DNA of 64,000 bases from Hysterangium stoloniferum (taxonomy: Eukaryota; Basidiomycota; Agaricomycetes; Hysterangiales; Hysterangiaceae): assembly GCA_015178975.1 (NCBI GenBank), contig WHVD01000147.1:62001-126000 (forward strand), given 5' to 3'. Under the pieces are notes generated by a model. It did no database searches. It saw only the letters and a list, made by a program, of their open reading frames with translations, and was not told the origin of the DNA. Below, one piece after another: positions 21,096-33,164 of the stretch (positions within the stretch are counted from its first letter, which is position 1; each line of letters starts with the position of its first letter). A program made the position numbers and the translations under genes.

Positions 21096-24000
21096 GAAGA
21101 GTCATTGCATGGGCTGCAGGTACTCGCTGGATCCATTTATCCTTGTTCCTTGCACCAGAGTCTAGGTTCATATGCAGCCAATAATGTATCATGGCAATTT
21201 GTATTGAAGAGAGATTTCCAGAAAACAATATGACATGGTTTTTAAGGTAGGTGGATTCAGCCTTCAACTCAGACATAGCCTTCCAAGTGTACAAGTAATC
21301 CAGAGCAGGACATTCTTCTCTTCTAACTTGTTTTGGTGTCTTCACCAGCTTGTTAAGGAATGGAAGGTGAGGTTTCAGAAGAGTATCAAACATTGGAGAT
21401 GATGGATAATGAAGGTAATCCAAGATCTTGTCATCTTCATCTGGTAATGAGCATACCAAATCCCATTTTCCCAACTATAAAAGTCAAACTTAAGTTCTTT
21501 TAATAACTACAAATAACTTTAAATAGCTTACTCTAATTTGCCGTCTGTTCTTCTGGTCTCTCCACAAGGAGTCAATGACATCATGTTCTGGAATCCATGA
21601 CTCTGTTGGAGATAGATTATGATAGTGATTGTGTCGCCACCATTTCACATGCCATCTTTTGGGATCAGAATCATGATCAAGTCGAATTAGCTGCACAGGA
21701 TAATAATACTTCCCATGTTGGGCAAGGGCACCCAAACCAGGTCTAAATGTGATTAATATGAATTAAGACAATTGAAAGTGAATTTGACTTGGAAACTTAC
21801 AAGAGATGCTTGTGCAAAGGTTGAATAGCATGGATTTTTAGCTGTTGAGCTCTTGAACTATTTAAAACACATCTGTAAGAGGTTATCCAAATGTTAAAAC
21901 CATTTCACATACCATTCTGATTGAGGTCACAATGCCAGTTGAATCTGAACCATATCACATTCATCACAAATGAATGGCTTATTTCCAAGGTTACTAGCTC
22001 TTCCTTCATGTTGACAAGCAATATGAGACCAATTATGACATTCATCACAGTGAATATAGTCATTTGTAAACCCCTGAGCTGCTTCCTCATTACCATCACC
22101 AGTGTGTCCACAGTGACATGAGATTGGAAATACTGAAGCACTAGAACTTATCCCAGTAATCTCAGGTATTGGAGATAAGGTAGACATAAACACAGGTTTT
22201 GGAAGTCTTTTGGGCTTTGTTTTATGAATGACTACCTGGCCTTCACTATCAGACTCTACTCTTTGAAGGTATCTTTGAGGATGCTTCTGTTGGGGATAGG
22301 ATGCCTCATCATCTTCATCAGATTGGATTGATATATGAGATTGATTGCTGTGTTGTCTCTTGAGTGTGGTATGTGCATTTGGGGTGATTTTAATTTGCTT
22401 TGGAGGCACATGAAGAATGTCTTGTGATGATATACAAATATAACCTTGAATATTCAGTCTACTGGGATTTGTAAGCCAAAAGCGTTTCTCTGATGGAAAT
22501 AGAGAAAAGATAGTAGGATTTAGAGTGGCTTGAGAGAGTGTTGTTGGAGAATTATAGTTTACAAGAATATGGTGATTAGCCAAGACTTTGTTTTGGATTT
22601 TCTGAAACTCTTCCTGAGCTTTAAGTCCACCTTGCAATACATATATAACAGCATTAGTATATGAAGATGTACTGAAACTATTTGAATCTTCTCTTCAAGG
22701 TATCGTGATATAGTACTTTTTTGTATTTTTACTGAGGATCCTGAATGATGTAAACCATCATGCTCATAGATAGCATTGCCATTATGGAACCTTGATGTAA
22801 AGTGTTGAACAGATGGTGAATAGATAGCTTTGCCTACAAGGTTATAGTGGAGACCTTCAAGATGACTTGAATTCTGAAACAATTTGAGCTTTTTAGGCAG
22901 ACACCATGTCTCTGTCAACCCCTCAAATCTAGGGACAAAATAAGCATGATAGGAATGTGTATCTAGATTTCCATTATAGAGGGTGTACTCTTGCATATCT
23001 GTTCACTTGTACACCTTTTCCAATAAGATTCTATATGATCTGAGCTTGGAAGAACCTGTGAGTATAACCATGATTGCAAATTGCCATTTGCCATCTGGTA
23101 GTGTTTGAGTTGAAGGTAGTGAACTGTTCATGTCTTTGGCAGGCTGGTGAGTTGATAATGGGCCTCTTGTTGGGCTTTACAAGAGTGGAGTTGGATTATT
23201 TGGGCTTCAAGAAATGGAAGTGTTGCATTATCACAAGAATGGCTATGAAACTCTCCAATAGCCCTCTCAAACCAACCCATAAGAACATCAGGCTCATTAA
23301 TTGTTTTGATAAACCTCTTTTGAAGGAGTTGTTCACGTAATTGATCACGTTTGGTAGAAATCAATATATTCCCTTGACTATTGAATATCCCACCAACAGT
23401 AATTAAACGCTCTTCAAAAATATGGTATAAAAATGAGAGTAATAACTGGGTATCCAGTTGTGAAAAATCTTGATGTAATGCTTGCCAATGGTGATCAACT
23501 GCCTGGTATATGAGTTCAAGAGAAGTATCCAACCAACAAGAGTTTTCTTTCCATTGGTATCCTGGAATAAAGACAGATTTCTTTTTCTTGCCTTTGGTAC
23601 CAAGGATAAGTGCCTTAGCAGTATCTGGTGGATGACCATCATTTTGAAATCTTTTAGAAATTGGATTTTGGTGGATTTTAGTTCGTTTTAACCAATGAGC
23701 ATTCTTAGTCCAAGGTTTTATAGTCCCATATGCCACTGGTATCCCTGATTGCTTGGCAATACCCTGCATCTCTAAAAGATTCACAAATGAAAATAATCCT
23801 TCTAGACCTTCCATTAGTCCTAAATTGTGACCAAGCCCACTGTAAAGTCTAAAATGCATGGCTTCTTCAGCATTTGTAGTATCTGGTAGTCGCTCCCAGA
23901 GATCTTCTTTCATGGTTTGAAATGGCAAAGCATTTGGGAAGTTCTGTCCTGCTGCCACCATTGTATCCAGTTTTTAACACCTGGAAAGTCACATATAAGT

Positions 24001-25740
24001 GCTGCAACATGTGCTTTAAAAGCCTCTTCATTGATAGCCTCTAACAAACCTAGAGCACATGATTCAAAAGTGTCCTGTAGCTGGGGCTGTACCACACCAC
24101 TAATCTTTTTGAGACGAGTGATGCCAGTACGAAAATGCTGATAGCATCCTTTCAAAAGTGAATTTGCTGCCTTATTTAATTCCTCATTATTTCGTGTATT
24201 GCCTTCCATAGTTGACCAAAACTGAATAAAAGCCTCCACAAAGCCATTTGCTTGAGCTTGACTGAAATCAACAACACATGCAAACATTTTATCAGTTAAT
24301 TGGTGTCCCTGCTTCTGATATTGAGAGGCAATACTTTGAAACAGCATTAGAAAGTGTATTTGATAATGATTGGAAGTGGTGCCATTAGCTGCTGAGAAGA
24401 GAACTGGAACCCAACAATAAAGATGTCGAGAATATACAGATGATACTATAAGTACCCAATCACTCATTCTCCAATAACCATGTGCAGCATCAGAGACAAA
24501 TCCATGGACAGCATCATACTGAACAACATCTAGCATTATTTGTAGCTCCATCCAAGAAGTTTGAAGTACAAGGATTATAGTTGGTCCAACCTCACTATAG
24601 CGTAGAAAATCAGAATGACAAGATCCAAACTCAGCTAGCTGTTCTAATCCTGATTCTACAGTCCCTCCAATAATATTATTCCCTTTGTAAACAATTTTCT
24701 TCTCATACCGAACACGATCAACATTTAATAGAACTGGGGATATCTCTGTGACAGATTTACCTGGACCAGAAAATCCAGGAATACCAACAGCTAATTGTAG
24801 TGATCCCATTTTTGGATGTTGCTGAAATATTTTGTGGAGCTGAGATCTTTCATTGGCAAGAAGATGGAGTCTATGAGTAGGTTATTGGTGAAGGTGTGTC
24901 CCACCATTGTGATACATAATCCCATTCTTATAATGAATAATTGTGGACAATACATTGCATATCATATATTGTAAATTCCATCCACAGTCACAACTGTAGT
25001 TTAATTGTTTTTGAATACCAGTATCTCTAGTCTGAGACTGAATGATAATATCACAGTCAGGATTTTTGCAATGTATGATACCCAAACATTTATGTTTTGT
25101 ATGTTTTCCATGATCTAAAGTTGGAGAATTTATATCATGGTGTTTATCCCCACCTAGCACTACAGTTGCCCAGTGAACAGATAACTTGTTGAGGGCTTCA
25201 TATTCAGAATGTGTAAACTGATGTGACCATTCACCATCAGGCCATCCATCCCAGTCTTGAACTTTTTTATTCTCCATTGGTCTGATAGATGATTGTGGAG
25301 CCTTGAGATGGTTTTTAGACATGAAGTTGGGAGATGGTGATAATTGCTCTAATTTTGGTAAAGGAATTGAGGGAGTAGCAATGGTAATGCTAGGCTTTGA
25401 TGGCTTGGAAGTAACATCATCAGAAATAGTGTGAGGTGAGACTTGGGAATTGAATATAGATGGAGTGATGTGATTTGGATTTAAAAAATAACCAAAAGGA
25501 TTTCCTATCAATAATAAATTAATTATTCTGTATTAAATAATTGAGTATAACTTATACCTTCCAGGTCATAACCAGGTAACATCCTAGGTGGATAAGGTCC
25601 ATGATGGTATAGTCCAGCAACTACATATATAATTTAGTAAAACATAAAAATGATTAAAGGAAACTTGGCATACCTTTTCCAGGGATAGATATTGTTGGTT
25701 CACAGTCTTTGATATTGACAATATCAGGCCTGGAATGAAA
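20542..25740 (-). pseudogene. MULE transposase with GCM-like finger, USP-like peptidase and PHD-like finger
   Basis: Multi-exon, minus strand. Exon at 25511-24890 ends in a GCM/WRKY-like zinc finger (HKCLGIIHCKNPDCD, NYSCDCGWNLQ, HYKNGIMYHNGGTHLH). Exon at 24809-23940 is the MULE DDE domain: VHGFVSDAAHGYWR (first D), MFACVVDFSQAQANGF (second D) and a late acidic helix with INEEAF. Next, VFIPGYQWKENSCWLDTSLE gives the Cys box of a ubiquitin-specific-protease-like fold; SPSVQHFTSRF and IYEHDGLHHSG (exon 22996-22640) give its His and Asp. Then a PHD-like finger with C/H pairs (HCGHTG, HCDECHNWSHIACQ, FICDECD; ~22080-21930), a WHVKWWRHN-type segment (~21640), and a C-terminus ending FEKQSERILRK at 20542. 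Stops KH-TGA-W and ET-TAA-K near 21000-20920 suggest decay. The start codon was not located. Confidence 0.75.
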
Positions 25741-26526
25741 TCCAAATAACTTGTGAAAATAATGGAACAGAAACTATATAAATAGTATATAAGAATTAAT
25801 TCAAAAGGTATTATAATAATATACCATTAGAGAAATAAGAGAGATAGTTCCCAGATAAGAGGAATGGCTGAATAAATTTCAAAAAGTCTAATAAGCAGTG
25901 TAAGTGATCCAGTAAGCCAAGACTTCCAAAGTATACATTCACAGGGATCCAAAGTGTCCACAGATGATGCTTCTTGACTGATATGATATTCCACCAGCAG
26001 AGAAGGAAAAGAGATGGCTATCTAAGAGAATGGATAGTATCTTTCCAAAGCAAGAGATTCCCAAAACTCGTACAGAAGTGTAGAATAACTGGAAAGAAAC
26101 AATGCTCTATAACACTGGATGAATAGAGAAGCTGATCAGAGTGTCACCAAAAGATATAGTGTGATTTGGCTCAAGAATTGGAGAGGTTGACTGTCGAGGC
26201 TCGAAAATATTTCAAACTCCGACATTGAATCTCACTGTGGGGGTGCCGCGCACTGCTGTGAGGGTGCCGCGAAAAGTGGACAATTGCCGCGAATATACAT
26301 TTTGGCTTCAAACTAAAACATAGCTATATTTTGAATGGTAATACTCAAAATACCATTTTAAATGATATATGCTCTTCAAAAAAGGACTATTTACAATTTT
26401 AAACATCCAAACCCAGTCTTAAAGTAAATTAACAGGGCCCCAATGAACAGATTGATATATTATGAAGAACATAGACAAAACTATGTCTATTTTATGCTAG
26501 GTAAATGTGTCTTTGAAGGCATTTTG

Positions 26527-26566
26527 AGGTGTTCGCGGCAGTCGCGACACCTGCGCGGCACTTTCC
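26527..26566 (-). repeat. MULE right terminal inverted repeat
   Basis: On the minus strand it begins GGAAAGTGCCGCGCAGGTGT and continues CGCGACTGCCGCG. It pairs with 19395-19435. Confidence 0.85.
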
Positions 26567-27020
26567 CATGGCCCGACATAATTGAGTGCCGTTCAGTTTG
26601 TATCCGACTCATAACGTGTGAGGGAAGAATTGTAGAAAAGTGTCATATGTACTATGGATGTCTCAAAAAAAAACAAAAGATCATTGACACCCCCCCACTC
26701 TAAAAAATGCGGGAACAAAGTTTAAATTTCTAAATGAAGTAGCTTCTTTGATGTACTGCTGCTATAGATTCATCAAATGACATGCAACCAAAAGCGTCTA
26801 TTATGTATTTCCTGTGTCCAGTTTGGAAGGTACCTTGACATGGATGCTCAGTTCGTATCAATGGATAGTATCAGAATGAAGATCCGATGATCGGAGGTGG
26901 AGCCCTAATCAGTGAGGTAGATGTGCCTATTACTATACAGCCTTCGTATTATTAAAAGATGTTGTCCCATATAAGTAACAGTCATTTCTACACGAGTCCC
27001 TCACCTTGCATTTCTTCACG
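26567..27020. other. Spacer upstream of the DUF6533 gene
   Basis: No gene or repeat recognised. Contains C and A homopolymer runs near 26668-26700. The promoter of the following gene should lie toward its right end; no clear TATA box was seen. Confidence 0.4.
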
Positions 27021-28648
27021 ATGTCTCAAGAGATGGCTGAACTTGTTGTGCAAGTTTCGGATGAGTAAGCTGTATCAGGTCGTATCTACTTGTCCGAGAC
27101 GACAGGCTGACGACGTCCGCCTAACAGTCGGTCTTTCAACCATGTTATTACGGCCTCAATTGGTCAGTCCGGTGCATGGTTTTGGTATACTCTCAACGAA
27201 ATCTCTGCAGCCCTTTTCACATATGACACCCTCCTCACATTATCTCACGAAGTGGAACACATATGGAAGCCTCGACCATTCTTCAGGTTAGGGACTATTC
27301 TTTATTTAGCGACACGATATCCACCACTTCTCATCTGGGCCATGATTTTATATTTGCAACTGGTGAACACATCTATCACGGTATGTGGTTTTGTGGCTCA
27401 TATCAGAGGAATGCTGTGACAGTACGCACAGTATGGGGCTTAAATACCCGATGTAATCCTCCTGGCTTACATGATTCCTATCTTAGAACATGTAGACGAA
27501 TTTTCTATTTAATTGACTCTTTATATATCTTGTTTTTCATCGGGACGCATGGTAATCACTTCGGTCATATTATTGCTAGAGTCTAACAACCAAACGCTCT
27601 AGGATTCCTCATGGCAAGAGCATACGCCATCTCAAACAAGAATATTCTCCTGATATTAATACTACTGCCTCTTGTACTTGCATCCACAGGATTAGAAGTG
27701 GTACGTCCACAGGCCAATCGCACTCGGCGAATCCTGATTTAGGATTACATTGGCTGACGGATTCGGATCAGTTCCAGGCAACCCTGGACACATGTCAATC
27801 AACTTTCGCTACAGAGAAGCGCATTACGTTGTACGTCCAGCCGTTTGCGATGCAATTCATTTATGTTGCATGACTAAGAATAAATTTTTGAAGAGGTACC
27901 AACTTGCACCCATCATCAGACATCAACTGAATTTGTTGACAGTAGCTACCATTCAAAATACGATCGTAGTGTGCTACGAGACGATTATATTTCTGATAAC
28001 CATGTGGTACATGTTATCAACGGTCAGAAGACAAAGATCTCTTCCAGATCAATTTGAAAAAAAATCTATTCTATTTCTCACCGTTTACCAAGGTACGACA
28101 AAAGAGTTTGTCTGAGTAAAATGTCATTGAGAAGTTATTCTTTAGGGGCTTTGAGATATGGGTAATTGCGTTCCTTCTTTAAAAAGCTTTCAACCTTGAA
28201 CAGCCCGTCATAGCTTTGTCCTCACGGTTAGCGTCACTGGCGCTGTCACATTTAAGGTTTGTCAGCCTCTTGTTAAAGAAATTCCTTCTTGACCAAGTCT
28301 TCAAAATAGACGCTGAGGGTGAGTCAATTAATACGTCTAATATAGGGTACATAACTTCGTAATAGTTCAGCCTCCAAGGCATTATTGGACCAGTCCATAA
28401 CTTGTAAGTGCACCCCTGCTATGTTGCTTTATATCAGCTCTCATAAAAATGCTCTCAGTTTATCCACCATCATTCTCTGCCGATTTCAGCTGGACTTAAG
28501 GGAGAGACATGTTAGACGTGACGATTGCACGCTGGATCAAGTTGCACTTGGAACGTTCAAGGCCGCCACTAGGAGAGTCCATGAGGCGGTCGTGGACGAG
28601 TTTGGCGACACGGAGCTTATTGACAGCTTGCAAATGCGACAGCGATAA
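27021..28648 (+). CDS. DUF6533 domain multi-pass membrane protein
   Basis: Exon 1 27021-27064 (MSQEMAELVVQVSD), intron to 27127, exon 2 27128-27162 (RSFNHVITASI), intron 27163-27210, exon 3 27211-27380. Splicing yields IALFTYDTLLTLSHEVEHIW then FRLGTILYLATRYPPLL, the diagnostic DUF6533 signature in the first two membrane segments. Later exons give MARAYAISNKNILLILILL and VCYETIIFLITMWYMLSTV; the last, ending 28648, gives LSTIILCRFQLDLRERH and an acidic tail. These proteins have about seven transmembrane helices, are expanded in Agaricomycetes, and have no assigned function. The splice pattern between 27380 and 27600 and between 28100 and 28420 was not resolved, so one or more lesions cannot be excluded. 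It is the best candidate for an intact host gene in the window. Confidence 0.72.
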
Positions 28649-30919
28649 TAGTTTGGAAGATTATCTGCCTCTCCCGCCCGTCGTATATGAAATGTTCGTC
28701 TCACTTGTCTTGAAAGTGTAATTGTACCCTCGCGTATCATATTGCTGTTTGTTGTGGGTAATGATAAAGATGATTAAGTCATGGAGACTAAAATTGCTAA
28801 GCGCTTCGCGAAGAAGATAAGAAGGTGCAGAGGATGGCAACAAGGTTGATAACGGGAGGTTTAAAACAGTGGCAACAGACATCCTTGACTATCATGCATT
28901 CCTTCCGCCACTCCCTCTTCGACTTAACAAAGCGGTTCAGTCAGTAGGAGTTTGGTTGCCGATTTCACCAACAACTCGCCCGCTGTCCCCATATTTAGAG
29001 AGACTTACGATTAGTTCCACCATAGCACCGCACTCCCCTCGATTTCACTTCCCACGCATACCCTGAATATCATAGGAGTGGACACTATCCAGGCGGTCCT
29101 GTGTGCTGTGTAGGGAGTTTCTCAGAGCTGACGTTTAGCATTGTTGCTACCAAAGTGGATTGAGTCCAAGAAGAGCAGAAACATAATAACTTGCTATGTA
29201 TCTATTCTCTCGGCTCGGATTACGAAAGCTGGTGGGGTGCGGTGGCGGCGGCACGTGGTAGCACGGGAGAGGAGTTGGTGCGGCAGCTGTACCTGGGAAT
29301 ACTCGAAGATCATACGGTATACGAGCCAAAGTTGGTTGAGTTTGTTCGGGCAGTTAACATTGCAAAGATGGCCCCGCATCAAAAGACGACAAGTCACCTT
29401 CTTACCAGCCAAGCCGCTAGTCCCATACCTTCCTTAGAGGTTAACCTGGGCAATGTGTCATACAACTGGCCCATGAAAAACTGCAGAGGTCTCTCAGCTC
29501 AAGCATCGTCTAAGCATTGAAATTACGTGGGTATGATTGTAAATGGTCACAGGAAATGAGGGCAGATGTCAAAGCGAGGAAGCTGGGTTAATCGACAGGA
29601 CAAAGTCAAACGCACCATTCCTATCCTTTCCAACGCTACCCCAGGAGTTCGTCAGCCGTCAAAGCACACCACAATATGCAAGCGCTGACGAGTGTGTGGG
29701 AGGGACTGGGCCGAATCCAAAAAAGGACTGTGCCTGACCATATCCTATCAAACTCCTCGTTACCGTTATATGTATAGTTGCGCAAGTGACACATTGGCCT
29801 TCCACGCCACTCTTGCAGCCCCATCACTCAGGTCCTCTCATCGTCCATTAGCGGTAATTAATTATTTTTTCTTCCGCCCAAGTGTCCCTGACTCATACGA
29901 ACGGTTCCCCATGTCCTTCTCTAATGTCGCCATTTCTTTCAGGGGGAGGTGCAGCGCTGGCTTTCGATCCCTCCTACGACGTTAAATACTCCATGGCCCT
30001 TCGCAACCTGTTGGGAAATCTAAATGCATCCCTCCCCTGCTGTGGTACGTCCCGCTCTAAACACTTCGAACGTTAGTCTTCCATACGTCCCGTCTAGGCC
30101 AGCTCTGGCGCCGCCGTTCATGCAAGAAAACTACAATTGCAGATATTTCAATCAGGTTTTCAAGTTATACTGGCATAAAAAACTCGCTTTAGCTCATCTG
30201 ATTTCTTTTGACACGTCTCTCATCCCATGTTTCATAGCGCTGAGGCCCAAATTCTCGATCTCGGAAATATCTTCTAAACTTGAAGTTGATGATAAATTTA
30301 AATTTTAGCCCGAGAATGTTCACTAAACATTTTCTGTCCTGAGGTTTCCGTTTTGTGTAAGTTGTTTGCATCAAAACGCTCATGAGCAGAGAGTTGAAAC
30401 AGGATGGTGTAACCCCGTCGTCAATTGGGATCACTGGCGGTCACACAAGTTGACAGGACCACGGTGTATTGTCTAGAACTAAGACGAGATACAGGATGTT
30501 GCAGCGTACGGTAATTTCTAAGGACTGGAAGACTTCCTAGCTATTTAAGTATGTGCCGCGATCATGTGTTAATGGAACAAGGGTGGAGGTGAACAAAAGG
30601 AAACAAGGCGCAGATGCGAACAAAGGGAAACAAAGCATGGAGGCGAACAAAAGGAAACAAGATAATGCGTAAGACTGGGGCGCCAGGCTTACATTCTCTG
30701 CGGTATGAATTTCATGGGGCATACTATATCCTGACAGTATTGACGATGAATTTCAGAGGGATTGTACGAAAATGGAAAAGATGTAGAGAGTAGGTTGGAT
30801 AAATATTTCCACTTCGCTCATTTCTTTATTCAATACACTTTTGCCAGAGTAAGTGGATGCTCTGTAGCACGGAGTATTCCGATCTTACTATCGTCAGCTT
30901 TACAGGAAATTTATAACGA
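28649..30919. other. Interval with only short unrecognised frames
   Basis: No gene supported. Possible exon-like pieces are 29191-29388 (WWGAVAAARGSTGEELVRQL, EPKLVEFVRAV) and 29940-30050 (GGAALAFDPSYDVKYSMALR followed by a GT donor). Neither could be assigned. A threefold 27 bp imperfect repeat (CFLLFASML-type on the minus strand) lies at about 30583-30663. Confidence 0.35.
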
Positions 30920-32384
30920 ATGAGGACGTCCTGCATATATTACGTCAGAGGAACCTTGAAGATATCCTACGACGACACTTCCATCTTTTTTTATAAGACA
31001 TGGGCTGAGCATCGGGAATCACTGCCACCATCAGAAATCGAGACTCTGTCCACAGACGTTCCGGCCACTTGGAGTGAAATCGGCCCATCAACTACAGACT
31101 ATGGATGGGGGGAGAGGTCGACATACCCGGCTCTTTATCATCCGTGAGTCGTTGGCAGAACAAAATCGAATTAGTATGCCCATTTAATTTCCTTTTTCAG
31201 TGAGAAATTTTGTGATTCTTGCAAAACGCGAGCGGAGTCGCACAGTAGGACGGCTACAAGTTATCATTGCCTTATTTGCGAAAGTATGGATGTACCGAAT
31301 AATATGATCTGTCGAGAGAAATTCCTAATGATATTCCTTTCAGGAGAAATTGACTTGTGCTCACAATGTGTCAAATTGCCACCAGAAGAAGTCGAATCGT
31401 TACCAGGACATAACCATGACCATACTTTGATCAGACAAATACCACATGGACTTTTTTATTGGTGGTTCCACTCTTTTAGCCGATTACAGTTGGAGTTGTT
31501 CCAACAGTGGTATACAGCGTCATTTATATTACCCCGGGACATCGACGAAAGCGATGGGAGTTATGAGGACGGCAGGGAGGGGGCGATGAAGGCGACAAGA
31601 ACAACGAGGAAAATGTGGCGGGCAAGGAAGACGATAAGAACAACGAGGAAAATATGGCGGGCGATGAAGACGAAAAGAACAACGAGGAAAATGTGGCGGG
31701 CGATGGAGACGATAAGAACAACGAGGAAAATATGGCGGGCGATGAAGACGACAAGAACAACGAGGAAAATGTGGCGGGCGATGGAGACGATAAGAACAAC
31801 GAGGAAAATATGGCGGGCGATGAAGACGACAAGAACAACGAGGAAAATGTGGCGGGCGATGGTGGTGATAAACAAATAGAAACGTCATTGAGCTTCAACT
31901 GCAGTAAATGTAATTCCCAGATAAGTTCTGGCCCAGTTTTTATCTGCTTGGAAGGAATGTGTAATAGTGGTGAGTATTAAATAATTACAAACTCCAACGA
32001 TTTCCTGACGAGAACTTTGCGGCAGGCTATTTCCTCTGTTCGGCATGTCAGCTGCAACTCTGTGATGACGAACATTATCCAACCCCTCACGAAACTCTGC
32101 CTGAAAATGACGAATCCCACCAAGCCTGGCATTCGATTATTTTCATTCGAAACCTCGAGAGCTTCTCAAAGGCTGAGGTTTTACAGCATCCTACGGATCC
32201 CCTCTTACGGCCCAACGATGCGTCTGACGACTCTACTGCCGAACCAAATTCGATGCGCGAAGCACCAAAGACAGACAATCTAGATGCGAGTCCTGAACTT
32301 ACAAGACGCATATCAGAGCTCGAGCAGCGCTTTAGTAGCCTGGCAATCTTGATGGTGTCGAGGCACGATCGCACCGGGGCTTGA
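30920..32384 (+). CDS. Tandem ZZ-type zinc-finger protein with acidic repeat linker
   Basis: Exon 1 30920-31143 (...WSEIGPSTTDYGWGERSTYP), intron 31144-31200; exon 2 31201-31283, intron 31284-31343; exon 3 from 31344; final intron 31970-32025; last exon 32026-32384. The first ZZ finger is EKFCDSCKTRAESHS, YHCLICE and IDLCSQC with a GHNHDH end. The second is FNCSKCNSQISSGPVF, ICLEGMC and FLCSACQLQLCDDEHYPTPH. ZZ fingers bind zinc and usually mediate protein or histone-tail contacts. Between them lie seven 13-residue units (DKNNEENVAGDGD type). Finger 1 and the repeat are in different frames, changing near a G-run at 31576-31590, so there is either a one-base lesion or an unrecognised splice. 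The C-terminus is a short helix (ELTRRISELEQRFSSLAIL). True start uncertain; ATG 30920 is the first in frame. Confidence 0.68.
31591..31863 (+). repeat. Coding minisatellite, 7 x 39 bp
   Basis: Seven 39 bp units, alternating two variants (VAGDG and MAGDE), which gives a 78 bp higher-order period. It is open in several frames on both strands because 39 is divisible by 3, which produces spurious ORFs. In the gene frame it encodes an acidic, Asn/Glu-rich linker between the ZZ fingers. Confidence 0.93.
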
Positions 32385-33164
32385 ACGCGCCGGAAGTAAT
32401 GGAGGAACACGAAGGGAGGCCGGCCGAAGTATTGTCTTAATTTGACGTTTGTGCATGCACTTTTGACGGTGGGGTATGAGTCTGGGGGAAAGAGCGAGGT
32501 GCGGATTGCAAAGTAGGTAGGGGGCACGGAGGTGGGGTGGTGTTTGGGGGCTACGATTGGTATCTTGGATGGGGCGGAGTTGGTTTGTGATGTGTAGAGT
32601 ATGTGGGAATGAGGTTTATTGAGACTGGGGTGTGGTATACAGCGCCGTTTCCACCCCGCATTAGTTGTTCTCCCGCCTTCTCGCAACGATCCCCCACTTA
32701 CCTTTTATTACCCCCTTATTTCTTTTCCTCCTTCAGAATTTGGGTGCTTTATGATACTTATATTCGGAATGACTTGAGAGCGTCAGATCGCGTTGAAATA
32801 TTTTATCGTCAAAGAACCAGGGTATTTGTCATATTTAATGCACATAGACCAGGATACTAGTCCAACAAATGTCTCGTAAATCATTTTTAAAAACACCCAG
32901 CTATTGGAACGCATTGAAGGATGCCCATCAATAACCGATGGCTATGATGCGGATAAAAATCGTTTAATTCTTTTCAAACATATGCGTAAGTACACAGAAA
33001 TCTCAACACTCTAAACAACATAAGTTGCTTAACGGTAACACGGAAAGCCGGCCTAGATATTCCATACATAAGCCAGACATTCAAGAATGGCATTCAATTG
33101 TTCCTCAAAGCTCGAGCCAGGATGCCTGGCCTGTGCAGGGAGGAATGGGATCCCGTTGTACATG
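32385..33164. other. Unassigned interval downstream of the ZZ gene
   Basis: G-rich sequence at 32400-32640, then AT-rich DNA. No gene recognised. A pyrimidine-rich block at 32640-32730 is the only notable feature. Confidence 0.4.

Larger units (their letters stand above)
19395..26566 (-). mobile_element. Mutator-like (MULE) DNA transposon
   Basis: Terminal inverted repeats of about 35-40 bp: the left end reads GGAAAGTGCTGCGCAGGGTG..., and the right end on the minus strand reads GGAAAGTGCCGCGCAGG-TG..., with a one-base gap. They bracket a 7.2 kb unit whose only coding content is one large minus-strand, multi-exon transposase gene. No convincing 8-10 bp target duplication remains. Subterminal regions contain repeats of the TIR core (GCCGCGACA) and a 110 bp palindrome. 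The gene runs from the right end toward the left. Confidence 0.85.

Noticed and set aside
19395-26566. A target-site duplication for the MULE
   Set aside because: Left flank TGGGCTATA and right flank CATGGCCCG share only short palindromic similarity; no direct 8-10 bp repeat.
31524-31898. Long minus-strand frames of Ser/Phe/Leu-rich repeats
   Set aside because: They are shadows of the 39 bp coding minisatellite, which is open in several frames; the plus frame carries the ZZ fingers.
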